Below, piece after piece: positions 9,355 through 18,405 of a DNA stretch of 64,000 nucleotides. The stretch spans positions 1 to 64,000 of the forward strand of contig NZ_VAUP01000009.1 of NCBI RefSeq assembly GCF_005871085.1, written 5' to 3'. How positions within the stretch are numbered: position 1 is the stretch's first letter; each line of letters begins with the position of its first letter. This DNA is from Xanthobacter autotrophicus (GTDB lineage: Bacteria; Pseudomonadota; Alphaproteobacteria; Rhizobiales; Xanthobacteraceae). The translations under genes were made by a program, and so were the position numbers. The notes under the pieces were generated by a model. That model did not search any database. It was given only the letters and a program-made list of their open reading frames with translations, and was not told the origin of the DNA.

Positions 9355-9388
9355 GCCATCCGCCGGCGCCATGACGCCGGCGGATGGC
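9355..9388 (-). terminator. hairpin terminator of the tyrosine-kinase gene
   Basis: GCCATCCGCCGGCG and its exact complement form a 14-bp perfect stem with a 6-base loop, starting 6 bases after the stop codon at 9395. There is only a short T-run (GTTT) further on, so it is an intrinsic terminator of the GC-rich kind or an mRNA 3' stabiliser. Confidence 0.75.
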
Positions 9389-9394
9389 ATGCCC

Positions 9395-11689
9395 TCAGCC
9401 GTAATAGGCGGCGTATTTCTTGTGAAGACCGTCCTGCGGCACCTTGCTGGTGTAGAAATGCAGGCGGTGTGTATCCACCTTGTTGAGGATCACCCCGAGG
9501 CACTTCTCATAAACCTGCGGATTGGCTTCGAAAGCGTCAACTACGAGGTCGCGCGACGTGGCACCCCATTCCAGAACGAACAGGATGCCGTCGAAATACT
9601 TGGCGGCAGCACGCACGTCCACGACCGGCCCGAGGGGCGGGAGATCGATGACGATATAATCGGCATTCGCCCCGACGTCCGAGAGCAGACGCCCCATGGC
9701 CGGGGAGGAGACGAGATTGCTCGTGTGGGCGCTGCCGATATCCGAGCCCGCCGGGATGAAGAGCAGGCCCGTATCCGGCTCCACCATCAGGACCGAGGAG
9801 ACCGGCACGCCGTGGCTGAGAATGTGGAACAGGCCCTTCTCGGCGTGAGGGGTAATGTCGTCGCTCAGCCCCCGAAAGCGAAGATCCGCATCGATCAGCA
9901 CCGTTCGCGCGCCCTGCTGTGCCAGCATGGAGGCGAAATTCTTGCTGATCGTCGACTTGCCTTCCGTCGGCAGGACCGAAGCAAGGGCGATGATCTTGGG
10001 CGCCTTGTCCCCCACGGTGAAGTCCACCGCGACCTTGGCGCTACGCAATGTCTCGGCGAAGGGGGAGAGAATGTGGTTGGTCCCGTAGCGCATCATCGCC
10101 GACCCGGCCACCCGACCGGGGCTGGAACTGGTGAGGGGCGGCACCATGGCCAGCTGACGGGCCGAGATTCGCGGCATGACACCGATACATTCGAGCCGCA
10201 GCAACTCACGGATCTGCGAAGCGGAACGGAAGCCCAGATCCCGCAGTTCGCGCACCGCGCCGAAGCCTGCACCGCCAATGAAGCCCAGGATGGAACCGAG
10301 GATGACGGAGAGAGCCAGCTTGGGCGATGCCGGCATGGACGGCACCGCCGCAACCGAGATCACACGCGCCTCAGAAACCGGGAACGACTGCTTCTGAAGG
10401 GATTCCTGGTAACGCTGGAGCATGGTCTCGTAGAGGTTCTTGTAGGTATCGGCCTCGCGCTCGAGTTCGCGAAGGGCCACCTTGTCCTTGTTGGCCACAT
10501 CCGACAGGCCGACCTGGTTTTTCAGCTGGGCCTCCAGCGCTCGCTCGCGGGCGATGGAGATGTCGCGTTCGCTCCGATAGCTCTCCGCGATACGTCCCAG
10601 TTCGCTGAAGATGAGCCGCTGATACTCGGCGATATCGGACCGTAGCCGCTGCACCTGGTAGTGGCCGGGGCCGAGCTTATTCGCAAGCTCCGACTCGGTC
10701 TTTGCAGCCGCGGTCGCCTTGTTCCGAAGTTCCACGATGATGGGATTGTCGATGGCCTCGGATACCGCGGCATCCATCTGGCCCGACGAGATGATGGACT
10801 GGATGCGGTCATATTTCGCGCCCGCCCGCGCCACATCGGACCGGGCAAGGACGAGCTGGGTGTTGATCTCTCCGACCTGCTGCTCGTTGACCAGCGAACC
10901 GGTCGACGTCATGATCAACCCTTTCTCGCCCCGGAAGCTCTGGACCGCGAGATCGGCCTCGATGGCCTTCTGGCGCAGCTCCTGGATACGCGGCAACAGC
11001 CAGTCGCTGGCTCGGCGCGTCGCGTCGAAATTGGCGGAGAACTGGTCGTCCACATAGGCCTGGGTGTAGGCATTCGCGATCTGCGCCGCCTTGTCGGGCT
11101 GGGTCGACGCAAACCCGATCTCGATCACATAGGTGCGGCCGACGCGCTTCAACGACAGATTGGTGGTCAGATAGGCCAGCGCCGCCTCGCGCTTGGCAGC
11201 GTCCTGTTGCTCCGGCGTCAGCTTGCGCGGGGGAAGGAAGGTCTCCTTTACGGAGCGGATCGCGGACTTCACCGCAGAAATCCCGCGCGCTGCGAGCGAC
11301 TGCACCTTGTCGTCGTCCAGCACCCGGTCGAGGCCGACCTTCGCGATCACCGAGTTGGCGATGTTCATGGATTTCAGCACTTCGACCTGGCTGTCCACGG
11401 CGCCGGTGTCGAGGCCCAGCTCCGACAAGGCGGTCACGGCCACCTCGTCGTTGACCTTCGACTTGCTGTCGAGAAGCAGCTGTGTGCCGGCAAAATAGAC
11501 CGGCGTCTTCGAGAGGTAGAACACCAGTCCAAGCGTGGCGCCGATGGAGATCCCAATCAGGACCGGGCGCATTTGCCGGCGCACTGCCGCTAACATGCTG
11601 GAGAAATCGATGGAAGGAACGGAACTCTCGCCCTGAGAGCTACCTTCGTAGCGAAGCCCTCCGCTCGACCTTTTCGGAGACTGCAGCAC
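9395..11689 (-). CDS. Wzc/ExoP-type polysaccharide co-polymerase and BY-kinase
   Basis: A 764-residue inner-membrane protein that sets polysaccharide chain length and export through cycles of tyrosine autophosphorylation. The N-terminal Wzz domain has a first membrane segment near residue 44 (VLIGISIGATLGLVFYL) and a long periplasmic coiled-coil. A second membrane segment precedes the cytosolic kinase. The kinase has a Walker A motif LPTEGKSTISKNFA near 575, Walker A' VLIDADLR near 596 and Walker B YIVIDLPPLGP near 680. The last residues KKYAAYYG are the C-terminal tyrosine cluster. The start is a GTG with GAGGGG about 8 bases upstream. It stands alone between a terminator and a divergent promoter region shared with ugd. 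Confidence 0.93.
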   Translation of the reverse strand: MLQSPKRSSGGLRYEGSSQGESSVPSIDFSSMLAAVRRQMRPVLIGISIGATLGLVFYLSKTPVYFAGTQLLLDSKSKVNDEVAVTALSELGLDTGAVDSQVEVLKSMNIANSVIAKVGLDRVLDDDKVQSLAARGISAVKSAIRSVKETFLPPRKLTPEQQDAAKREAALAYLTTNLSLKRVGRTYVIEIGFASTQPDKAAQIANAYTQAYVDDQFSANFDATRRASDWLLPRIQELRQKAIEADLAVQSFRGEKGLIMTSTGSLVNEQQVGEINTQLVLARSDVARAGAKYDRIQSIISSGQMDAAVSEAIDNPIIVELRNKATAAAKTESELANKLGPGHYQVQRLRSDIAEYQRLIFSELGRIAESYRSERDISIARERALEAQLKNQVGLSDVANKDKVALRELEREADTYKNLYETMLQRYQESLQKQSFPVSEARVISVAAVPSMPASPKLALSVILGSILGFIGGAGFGAVRELRDLGFRSASQIRELLRLECIGVMPRISARQLAMVPPLTSSSPGRVAGSAMMRYGTNHILSPFAETLRSAKVAVDFTVGDKAPKIIALASVLPTEGKSTISKNFASMLAQQGARTVLIDADLRFRGLSDDITPHAEKGLFHILSHGVPVSSVLMVEPDTGLLFIPAGSDIGSAHTSNLVSSPAMGRLLSDVGANADYIVIDLPPLGPVVDVRAAAKYFDGILFVLEWGATSRDLVVDAFEANPQVYEKCLGVILNKVDTHRLHFYTSKVPQDGLHKKYAAYYG

Positions 11690-12226
11690 GGATACGACCC
11701 CTCGTGGCTACACTTGACATCAACCCTCGCACACACGTTAGCGCGCGCCCGTCGCGAAGGCCAGTGCTGCGGCGCACACAAAGGGCATCTTGGCACGTTT
11801 CGGCCGAAAAAGATCACTCCGGGACCGATATTTCGGACTTGGCGGCAGCGGTGAGAATGCCGGTACCGCGTCTGCCGCAACGGCAGACGCGGCGTGGATG
11901 CTCCTGCGTTGCAAAATGACAAAGAAGGATTCCAAGCGCTCACGAATCCGGCTGCCTTTTCGCGCATTTGCTTAAAAACTGCCATTTCCGCGGCCGCCCC
12001 TCCCTGGAGCCCGACCAAGGTCTTGCGTGCACTGCGAAAGCCCCCTCCGCGTGCGTCCGTACCCTGGCGCGCACGGACGGCGGGGGTGCGTCGCTGAGGT
12101 CGGGTCGAGATGGGCGCCGGCCGGCAAAAATCCGTTGAGATTTTGCCCATAGAGGGCTAATCCCTGCTGCGACGCAACATGCGACCGAAGCCTTAGGGCG
12201 AAAGTTGCACAAGACAGGGCTGGGCC
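11690..12226. other. divergent control region between the Wzc-type kinase gene and ugd
   Basis: This 537-base gap separates two genes reading outward, so it must hold both promoters. It contains a 12-bp perfect inverted repeat at 11866-11892 and no credible gene. No clear sigma-70 promoter pair could be fixed by eye. Confidence 0.55.
11866..11892. promoter_or_regulatory. 12-bp perfect inverted repeat with 3-base centre
   Basis: CCGCGTCTGCCG, then CAA, then its exact reverse complement. It lies between the divergent kinase and ugd genes, 177 bases from the kinase start. It may be an operator dyad for the polysaccharide locus or an RNA hairpin in a leader. Confidence 0.45.
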
Positions 12227-13543
12227 ATGCGTGTGACCATGATCGGAGCGGGCTATGTGGGCTTGGTCTCCGGCGCGTGCTTTGCGGATTTCGGCCATAC
12301 GGTCACGTGCGTCGATACGCACGAGGGCAAGATCGCGGCCCTGAAGCGCGGTGAAATCCCGATCTTCGAGCCCGGCCTCGACGATCTCGTGGCCTCGAAC
12401 GTGAAGGCCGAGCGGCTGTTCTTCACCACCAGCCTCGCCGAAGGCGTCGCCGATGCGGAAGCGGTGTTCATCGCGGTGGGCACACCCTCGCGCCGTGGCG
12501 ATGGCCATGCCGACCTCTCCTACGTGCACCAGGCCGCCCGCGACATCGCGAGCGCGATCAACGGCTATACGGTGATCGTGACCAAATCCACCGTTCCCGT
12601 CGGCACCGGTGACGAAGTGGAGCGCATCGTCCGTGAGACCCGGCCGGACGCGGAGTTCTCCGTGGTTTCCAACCCCGAGTTCCTGCGCGAAGGCGCCGCC
12701 ATCATCGATTTCAAGCGGCCTGACCGCATCGTGGTGGGCACCGACGAGGAGCGCGCTAAGGAGGTCATGACCAACCTCTACCGCCCGCTGTTCCTCAACC
12801 AGTCGCCGCTGTTGTTCACCTCCCGCCGCACGGCCGAGCTGATCAAGTATGCGGCCAACGCCTTCCTCGCCACCAAGATCACCTTCATCAACGAGATCTC
12901 GGACCTGTGCGAGAAGGTGGGCGGCAACGTGCAGGACGTGGCCCGCGGCATCGGCCTCGACAACCGCATCGGCTCCAAGTTCCTTCATGCCGGCCCCGGC
13001 TACGGCGGCTCCTGCTTCCCGAAGGACACGCTTGCCCTCATCAAGACCGCCCAGGACTATGATGCGCCGATCCGCATCGTGGAGACGGTGGTTTCGGTGA
13101 ACGACCAGCGCAAGCGCGCCATGGCCCGCAAGGTCATCGCCGCGCTCGGCGGATCGGTGCGCGGCAAGACCGTCGGCGTGCTGGGCCTCACCTTCAAGCC
13201 CAACACCGACGACATGCGCGACGCGCCATCCATCGCCATCATCACCGCCCTCCAGGATGCCGGCGCCATCATCCGGGCGCACGATCCCGAGGGCGTGGAG
13301 CAGGCCAAGCTTGTGCTCGGCAACGTCGACTACGTGGACAGCCCCTACCAGGCGGCGGACGGGGCCGATGCCCTGGTGATCGTCACCGAATGGGACGCCT
13401 TCCGCGCCCTCGACCTCAAGCGCATCCAGTCGATGATGGCCCAGCCGGTGGTCGTGGACCTGCGCAACATCTACCGCCCGGAAGAGATGGCCGCTTTGGG
13501 CTTCAAGTACAGCAGCGTCGGGCGCGGCCTCGCCGACGCCTGA
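12227..13543 (+). CDS. ugd: UDP-glucose 6-dehydrogenase
   Basis: This enzyme oxidises UDP-glucose to UDP-glucuronate with two NAD+ and supplies an acidic sugar for polysaccharide. It has 438 residues, normal for the family. The N-terminal NAD site is MIGAGYVGLVSGACFADFGH. The catalytic cysteine is in GPGYGGSCFPKDTLAL. The C-terminal UDP-binding domain starts near residue 315 (VGVLGLTFKPNTDDMRDAP). It is transcribed away from the Wzc-type kinase. In other bacteria Ugd is a target of such kinases, which fits the pairing here, though that link is inference. Confidence 0.96.
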   Translation: MRVTMIGAGYVGLVSGACFADFGHTVTCVDTHEGKIAALKRGEIPIFEPGLDDLVASNVKAERLFFTTSLAEGVADAEAVFIAVGTPSRRGDGHADLSYVHQAARDIASAINGYTVIVTKSTVPVGTGDEVERIVRETRPDAEFSVVSNPEFLREGAAIIDFKRPDRIVVGTDEERAKEVMTNLYRPLFLNQSPLLFTSRRTAELIKYAANAFLATKITFINEISDLCEKVGGNVQDVARGIGLDNRIGSKFLHAGPGYGGSCFPKDTLALIKTAQDYDAPIRIVETVVSVNDQRKRAMARKVIAALGGSVRGKTVGVLGLTFKPNTDDMRDAPSIAIITALQDAGAIIRAHDPEGVEQAKLVLGNVDYVDSPYQAADGADALVIVTEWDAFRALDLKRIQSMMAQPVVVDLRNIYRPEEMAALGFKYSSVGRGLADA

Positions 13544-13573
13544 GGCCCGGGTCGCGGACACCGGAGAAACATT

Positions 13574-13602
13574 CCGACTGAATTGGATCCCAATTCGGTC
13601 GG
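13574..13602 (+). terminator. hairpin after ugd
   Basis: A 13-bp stem (CCGACTGAATTGG / CCAATTCGGTCGG, one G-U pair) with the loop ATC lies 31 bases past the ugd stop. There is no T-run, so it may be a GC-type terminator or a processing site. Confidence 0.6.
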
Positions 13603-13680
13603 TTGACCGCGCTCCCACCTAGGCCAGGAGGCAGATTTTAGGCTCTGGCTTCGCCAGCCCGGCCAGATTTCGCTCCAACT

Positions 13681-13706
13681 CGGGCAGCGGCTTTTGCTGC
13701 TGCCCG
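13681..13706 (+). promoter_or_regulatory. leader hairpin upstream of manC
   Basis: An 11-bp stem CGGGCAGCGGC / GCTGCTGCCCG (one G-T) with a TTTT loop lies 80 bases before manC. A second 7-bp hairpin (CGTTGCT-TGT-AGCAACG) is at 13743-13759. Together with the hairpin after ugd they make the gap unusually structured. A role in mRNA stability or attenuation is possible but unproven. Confidence 0.4.
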
Positions 13707-13786
13707 ACGACGGCCTCGGAGGACTTCTTTGTGGACCACGCCCGTTGCTTGTAGCAACGTGACCTGAACCCAGCTTGAGGCTCGCC

Positions 13787-15238
13787 ATGACCACTTCGTC
13801 CACCGTTACCTCGAAGTCGGCCGGCGGAAAGATCGTCCCGGTCATTCTGGCCGGCGGCTCTGGAACGCGGCTGTGGCCGCTCTCGCGCAACAGCCTGCCG
13901 AAGCAGTTCCTGCCGCTGGCCACCGACAAAACCATGTTCCAGGACACGCTGCTGCGCGCGGCGCCCGGTGCGGTGTTCGCCGATCCCGTGGTGGTGGCTA
14001 ACGAGGAATTCCGCTTCTTCGCCCAGCGCCAGGCACGGGCCATCGGCATCGACGCCACCGTCATGCTGGAACCGGCGCGCCGCGACAGCGCACCCGCCCT
14101 CATCGCCGCCGCCGTGTGGGTGGCCGAGACCTACGGCCCCGAGACGCTGGTGCTGGCGCTCGCCTCCGACCATGTGGTGCTCGACCCCGCCGGCTTCGTG
14201 AAGACGGTGGAGATCGGCGCGGACGCCGCCCGCCTCGGCCGCATCGTCACCTTCGGCATCGAGCCCACCGAGCCGCGTACCAGCTACGGCTATATCCGCC
14301 TCGGCGCCCAGATCGACGAACGCGGTTCCTATGAGGTGGATTCCTTCGTCGAAAAGCCGGATCGCGCCACGGCCGAGCGCTATGTAGAGGCCGGCTATCT
14401 CTGGAACTCGGGCAACTTCCTCTTCCCGGCAGGCCTGCTGCTGAAGGAAGCGGACGTGTTCGAGCCAGCCATCGCCGATGCCGCCCGCGCGGCCGTCGCA
14501 GAGGCCAAATCCGACCTCGGCTTCCTCAGGCTCGACCCCGTCGCCTTCAAGTCCTCGCCGTCCAAGTCCATTGACTTCGCGGTGCTGGAGCGCACCCGCC
14601 ACGCGGCGGTGGTGCGCGGCAGCTTCGGCTGGTCGGACGTGGGCTCCTGGGATGCCCTGCACGAGATCGGGAACCAGGACGAGCGGGGCAATGTCACCGT
14701 GGGCACGGTGCAGCTTCTCGACAGCAGCAATTCCTTCGTGCGTTCGGACGGCCCGCTGGTGACGGCCATCGGCCTCGACGGCGTCTCGGTGATCGCCACC
14801 GAGGACGCGGTGCTGGTGATGCCGTCGAACCGCAGCCAGGACGTGAAGGCCCTGGTGGCCGCGCTCAAGGACTCCAACCGCAAGGAAGTGGAGGAGCATC
14901 TCACCATCCATCGGCCCTGGGGCACCTACCAGACCGTGTGCAAGGGCGACCGCTTCCAGGTGAAGAAGATCGTGGTGGAGCCGGGCGGCATCCTGTCCCT
15001 GCAGAAGCACCATCACCGCGCCGAGCACTGGGTGGTGGTGCGCGGCACCGCCGAGGTGACGGTGGCCGATCGCAGCTACACTGTGCACGAGAACGAATCC
15101 ACCTACATCCCCATCGGCAGCGTGCACCGGCTCGGCAATCCGGGCCGGATCCCCCTGGAGCTGATCGAGGTGCAGACCGGCTCCTATCTCGGCGAGGACG
15201 ACATCCACCGCTTCGAGGACATCTACCAGCGCGCCTGA
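13787..15238 (+). CDS. manC: mannose-1-phosphate guanylyltransferase / mannose-6-phosphate isomerase
   Basis: A bifunctional type II enzyme of 483 residues that makes GDP-mannose from GTP and mannose-1-phosphate, with a C-terminal isomerase domain for fructose-6-phosphate. The nucleotidyltransferase signature is [30 protein letters not shown] follows near residue 187. The C-terminal cupin holds HRPWGTYQ and the metal-site segment KHHHRAEHWVVVRGTAEV. The ATG at 13787 has TTGAGG 6 bases upstream and is preferred to a TTG at 13775. It ends 56 bases from the convergent AGE-family gene. Confidence 0.95.
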   Translation: MTTSSTVTSKSAGGKIVPVILAGGSGTRLWPLSRNSLPKQFLPLATDKTMFQDTLLRAAPGAVFADPVVVANEEFRFFAQRQARAIGIDATVMLEPARRDSAPALIAAAVWVAETYGPETLVLALASDHVVLDPAGFVKTVEIGADAARLGRIVTFGIEPTEPRTSYGYIRLGAQIDERGSYEVDSFVEKPDRATAERYVEAGYLWNSGNFLFPAGLLLKEADVFEPAIADAARAAVAEAKSDLGFLRLDPVAFKSSPSKSIDFAVLERTRHAAVVRGSFGWSDVGSWDALHEIGNQDERGNVTVGTVQLLDSSNSFVRSDGPLVTAIGLDGVSVIATEDAVLVMPSNRSQDVKALVAALKDSNRKEVEEHLTIHRPWGTYQTVCKGDRFQVKKIVVEPGGILSLQKHHHRAEHWVVVRGTAEVTVADRSYTVHENESTYIPIGSVHRLGNPGRIPLELIEVQTGSYLGEDDIHRFEDIYQRA

Positions 15239-15294
15239 GCGGCGCGCCGGTTGATTCGGGCGCGGCAGGGCCTGAGGCCGGCGGGGGTTAGCCG

Positions 15295-16449
15295 TCAGGC
15301 CGCCCCGCCCGCCTTGAGCAGCACCGCCAGGGCCGAGAGGATGTGGTAGAAGGAGGAGGCAGGCGCGGCCTCCTCCACGAAGCTGCCATCCGCCAGCCAC
15401 TGGTCGCGCCACAGGCCCCGCACCGGCACATCAAGATACGCCTGAAGCACCTCGAAGGCGTCCTCGGCCGCGGCCACATAGGCCGCACCGGCTTCGGCAT
15501 CGGTCTCGACCCCAGCGAAGATCAGGGCCGTGCGCAGGCGCTCCGTCTGCGCCCAGAGCCGCGCCCTCGGGTCGCTCACCTGCCCCGACGCATCCAGCGC
15601 GAACACCGCCGCCTTGCGCATGGGATCGATACCGAAGCGCGCACCGAACCCGTACATGCGCCGGCTTTCCGACCTATGGTCCAGCCCCAGCACCGGGCCG
15701 ATATGATCGAGCAGATAAGCCCATTCGAACTGGTGGCCGGGCTCGCGCACGCCGCCCGATTCGCCGGCGGCGAAGCGCCAGTCGCCATCATAATATTCGC
15801 CGATGGCGCCGGTTTCGGGATCGATGAGGCGGGTCGCGGCCAGGGCGACGATGCCGCGCGCCACGTCCGCGAAGGGTTCCGCCACGCCGGCCGCCACCCA
15901 GGCGAGGTTGGCTTCCAGCAGATGCATGTGGGGGTTGGAGCGCAACGGCAGCACGCGCGGGCTTGCCTCCTCGAAGCCGCCGGCGGGATGGCCGCGTTCG
16001 GCCTGAAGCTGCGTCACCAGCTCCCGCGCGGCCGCGATCAGTTCGTCGCCGCCGAGGCCGGCGGTGTGGGACTGGGCCAGCGCGAACAGAACGAAGGCCT
16101 GATCGTAGAGGTCAGCCGTTTCGTCGAGGGGCCGGCCGTCGGGCGCGACCAGGGTACGGAACAGCCCGTCGGACCGGCGGTAATGGGCCAGCAGGAAGTC
16201 GAGTCCGTGCCGCGCCGCCTCCCGCCACGGCCCGTCCCATCCCAGCCGGCCGCCCTCCATATAGGCATAGGCCTGCCGCGCCTGGACCCGGAGGCGGCGG
16301 GACGCGGCCACCGGGGAGCCGTCCAGAGCGATCTTCTCGTGAAAGCCACCGGCCGGATCGGCCCCCACGGTCCACCACAGCGGCAACGCCGCATCGAACA
16401 GCCACTCACGCGCCCAACGGGCCTGCGCTTCCAAAAGGGCCATCGCCAT
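15295..16449 (-). CDS. AGE-family sugar isomerase/epimerase
   Basis: About 384 residues of the N-acylglucosamine 2-epimerase / mannose isomerase family, an (alpha/alpha)6 barrel. Seen segments are FHEKIALDGSP near residue 40, RRLRVQARQAYAY near 55, ETADLYDQAFVLFAL near 115, and the central NPHMHLLEANLAW and PGHQFEWAYLLD, whose His residues correspond to the catalytic pair of the family. Members act on free mannose, N-acetylglucosamine or mannose-6-phosphate, and the substrate cannot be chosen from sequence. Convergence with manC suggests mannose supply. The ATG at 16449 has GAGG 9 bases upstream. A TTG at 16464 is also in frame. Confidence 0.85.
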   Translation of the reverse strand: MAMALLEAQARWAREWLFDAALPLWWTVGADPAGGFHEKIALDGSPVAASRRLRVQARQAYAYMEGGRLGWDGPWREAARHGLDFLLAHYRRSDGLFRTLVAPDGRPLDETADLYDQAFVLFALAQSHTAGLGGDELIAAARELVTQLQAERGHPAGGFEEASPRVLPLRSNPHMHLLEANLAWVAAGVAEPFADVARGIVALAATRLIDPETGAIGEYYDGDWRFAAGESGGVREPGHQFEWAYLLDHIGPVLGLDHRSESRRMYGFGARFGIDPMRKAAVFALDASGQVSDPRARLWAQTERLRTALIFAGVETDAEAGAAYVAAAEDAFEVLQAYLDVPVRGLWRDQWLADGSFVEEAAPASSFYHILSALAVLLKAGGAA

Positions 16450-16710
16450 CACCCCATACCTCAATGGTTGGGCACACTAGAGCCCGATCCGAGCAAATTG
16501 AACTAATGTACTCGGTGAATCGCCCTCTAAATCAGAGAGAGCACGCGCCCATCACAACGCAAAGGCGCTTCACTGAGCGTCGCGACGCGCCGACAAAGTG
16601 CCGCAAGCCACAATCGCAAGCGATTGCCATGCTGTACCGCAAGCCGCCCCTTCGAATCTCTGTCGCGCCGCAGCGTTGCCTTCGCCGCCCGGCAGTCCTA
16701 GAAGCGCGCC

Positions 16711-17277
16711 ATGACGGCCTTTCAAGCGCTCGACCTGCCAGAGGTCATCCTCGTGACACCGCGCCGCTTCGGCGATGCGCGGGGCTATTTCTGCGAGACC
16801 TACGTCCAGCCGCTTTATGCGGCGAACGGGGTCTGCGCCGTTTTCGTGCAGGACAACGAATCCCTGTCGGCCCTGCCGGGCACGGTGCGCGGCCTTCACA
16901 TGCAGGCCCCCCCCTTCGCGCAGGCAAAGCTGGTAAGAGTGCTGTCAGGCGCCGTCTTCGACGTGGCGGTGGACGTGCGCAAAGGCTCGCCCACCTACGG
17001 GCGCTGGGCGGGCGCCCGCCTCACCGCCGAGGGTGGGGAACAGCTTTTCGTACCCCAGGGTTTCGCCCACGGCTTTTGCACCCTCGTCCCGGACACGCGG
17101 GTCGCTTATAAGGTAGACGCGCTTTACGATCGGGCGAGCGAGTGCGGGATCATCTGGAACGACCCCGACCTCGCCATCCAGTGGGGCTTCGACGGCGAGA
17201 CCATCCTCTCCGACAAGGACCGGATTTTGCCGCGCCTCAAGGATTTCCAAAGCCCGTTCTCCTATGCGGGCGGGTGA
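16711..17277 (+). CDS. rfbC: dTDP-4-dehydrorhamnose 3,5-epimerase
   Basis: First gene of the dTDP-L-rhamnose operon. It epimerises C3 and C5 of dTDP-4-keto-6-deoxyglucose. At 188 residues it is of normal cupin-type length. Family segments are TPRRFGDARGYFCETY near residue 20, RGLHMQAPPFAQAKLVRV with the catalytic His near 58, FVPQGFAHGFCTL near 115 and the terminal NDPDLAIQWGF. The upstream 260-base gap, divergent from the AGE gene, should hold the operon promoter. Confidence 0.95.
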   Translation: MTAFQALDLPEVILVTPRRFGDARGYFCETYVQPLYAANGVCAVFVQDNESLSALPGTVRGLHMQAPPFAQAKLVRVLSGAVFDVAVDVRKGSPTYGRWAGARLTAEGGEQLFVPQGFAHGFCTLVPDTRVAYKVDALYDRASECGIIWNDPDLAIQWGFDGETILSDKDRILPRLKDFQSPFSYAGG

Positions 17278-17325
17278 AGCTGCGGCCGGCGGTGGGGCGG
17301 CGGAGGCAATGGTGAAGGGAACGGC

Positions 17326-18405
17326 ATGCGTGTACTGGTGACGGGGGGAGCCGGCTTCATCGGCTCGGCGGTGGTGCGCCACCTCATCGGTGAAGGCCAC
17401 CATGTCCTCACCTTCGACAAGCTCACCTATGCGGGCAACCTCGCCTCCCTCGCACCGGTGGCCGACAATCCACGCCACGCCTTCGTGCAGGCGGACATCT
17501 GCGACGGTGCGGCGGTGCGCGCGGCGCTGGACGGCTTCCGGCCCGATCTGGTGATGCACCTCGCCGCCGAATCCCATGTGGACCGCTCCATCGACGGGCC
17601 GGGCGACTTCATCGCCACCAACGTGGTGGGCACCTACACCATGCTGCAGGAAGCCCTGCGCTACTGGCGCGGCCTTTCCGGCCCAGCGCAGGAGGCGTTC
17701 CGCTTCCACCACATTTCCACCGACGAGGTATTCGGCAGCCTCGGCGCCGAAGGGCTGTTCCGCGAGGACACGCCCTACCAGCCCAACTCGCCCTATTCCG
17801 CCTCCAAGGCATCGTCCGACCATCTGGTGCGGGCGTGGTTCCACACCTACGGCCTGCCCGCGGTGATGTCGAACTGCTCCAACAATTACGGGCCCTACCA
17901 CTTCCCGGAAAAGCTCATCCCCCTCGTCACCCTCAACGCGCTGGAAGGCGCCGACCTGCCGGTCTACGGCAAGGGCGAGAATGTGCGCGACTGGCTGTTC
18001 GTCGAGGACCATGCCGAAGCCTTGGTCCTCATCGCCACCAATGGCCGGCCGGGCGAGAGCTACAATGTGGGCGGCGCCTGCGAGCGGCAGAACATCGACG
18101 TGGTGCGCACCATCTGCGCCATCCTCGACGACATTGTTCCGGATGCCGCCATCGGCCCGCGCGCGCAGTTGATCCGCTTCGTCACCGACCGGCCGGGACA
18201 CGATGCGCGCTACGCCATCGACTTCTCCAAGCTGAAGGCCGAGCTGGGCTGGTCGCCGCGCGAGACCTTCGAGAGCGGGCTGGAGAAGACCATCCGCTGG
18301 TATCTTGAAAACCGCGCATGGTGGGAGCCCCTGCGCCAGCACTACCAGGGCCAGCGGCTCGGACTGGAAAAGCCGCCCACCTCCAAGCTGGGGCTCGCAT
18401 CGTGA
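17326..18405 (+). CDS. rfbB: dTDP-glucose 4,6-dehydratase
   Basis: It converts dTDP-glucose to dTDP-4-keto-6-deoxyglucose with bound NAD+. It has 359 residues. The Rossmann motif [15 protein letters not shown] opens the protein. [15 protein letters not shown] is near residue 82, [10 protein letters not shown] near 130, and the Tyr-x3-Lys is in [15 protein letters not shown]. The stop overlaps the GTG start of rfbD in a GTGA, so translation is probably coupled. Confidence 0.96.
   Translation: MRVLVTGGAGFIGSAVVRHLIGEGHHVLTFDKLTYAGNLASLAPVADNPRHAFVQADICDGAAVRAALDGFRPDLVMHLAAESHVDRSIDGPGDFIATNVVGTYTMLQEALRYWRGLSGPAQEAFRFHHISTDEVFGSLGAEGLFREDTPYQPNSPYSASKASSDHLVRAWFHTYGLPAVMSNCSNNYGPYHFPEKLIPLVTLNALEGADLPVYGKGENVRDWLFVEDHAEALVLIATNGRPGESYNVGGACERQNIDVVRTICAILDDIVPDAAIGPRAQLIRFVTDRPGHDARYAIDFSKLKAELGWSPRETFESGLEKTIRWYLENRAWWEPLRQHYQGQRLGLEKPPTSKLGLAS

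Larger units (their letters stand above)
8355..9394. other. 1-kb gene-free interval
   Basis: No convincing protein gene is present. The segment 8460-8530 is A+T-rich and probably holds the promoter of the leftward glycosyltransferase unit. A perfect 24-bp palindrome lies at 8768-8791 and a TGTGCA-T-TGCACA palindrome at 8917-8929. The terminator hairpin of the kinase gene is at 9355-9388. One leftward frame from about 8875 starts in a membrane-protein-like way but soon becomes Arg/Ser-rich, so it may be a relic. Confidence 0.5.

Noticed and set aside
11972-13618. Long leftward open frame opposite ugd
   Set aside because: It is the complement of a clear ugd gene. High-GC coding DNA gives long open frames on the other strand, and the product has no recognisable motif.
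13619-15412. 597-codon leftward frame opposite manC
   Set aside because: Antisense shadow of manC, rich in His/Gly/Ala/Arg without domain motifs.
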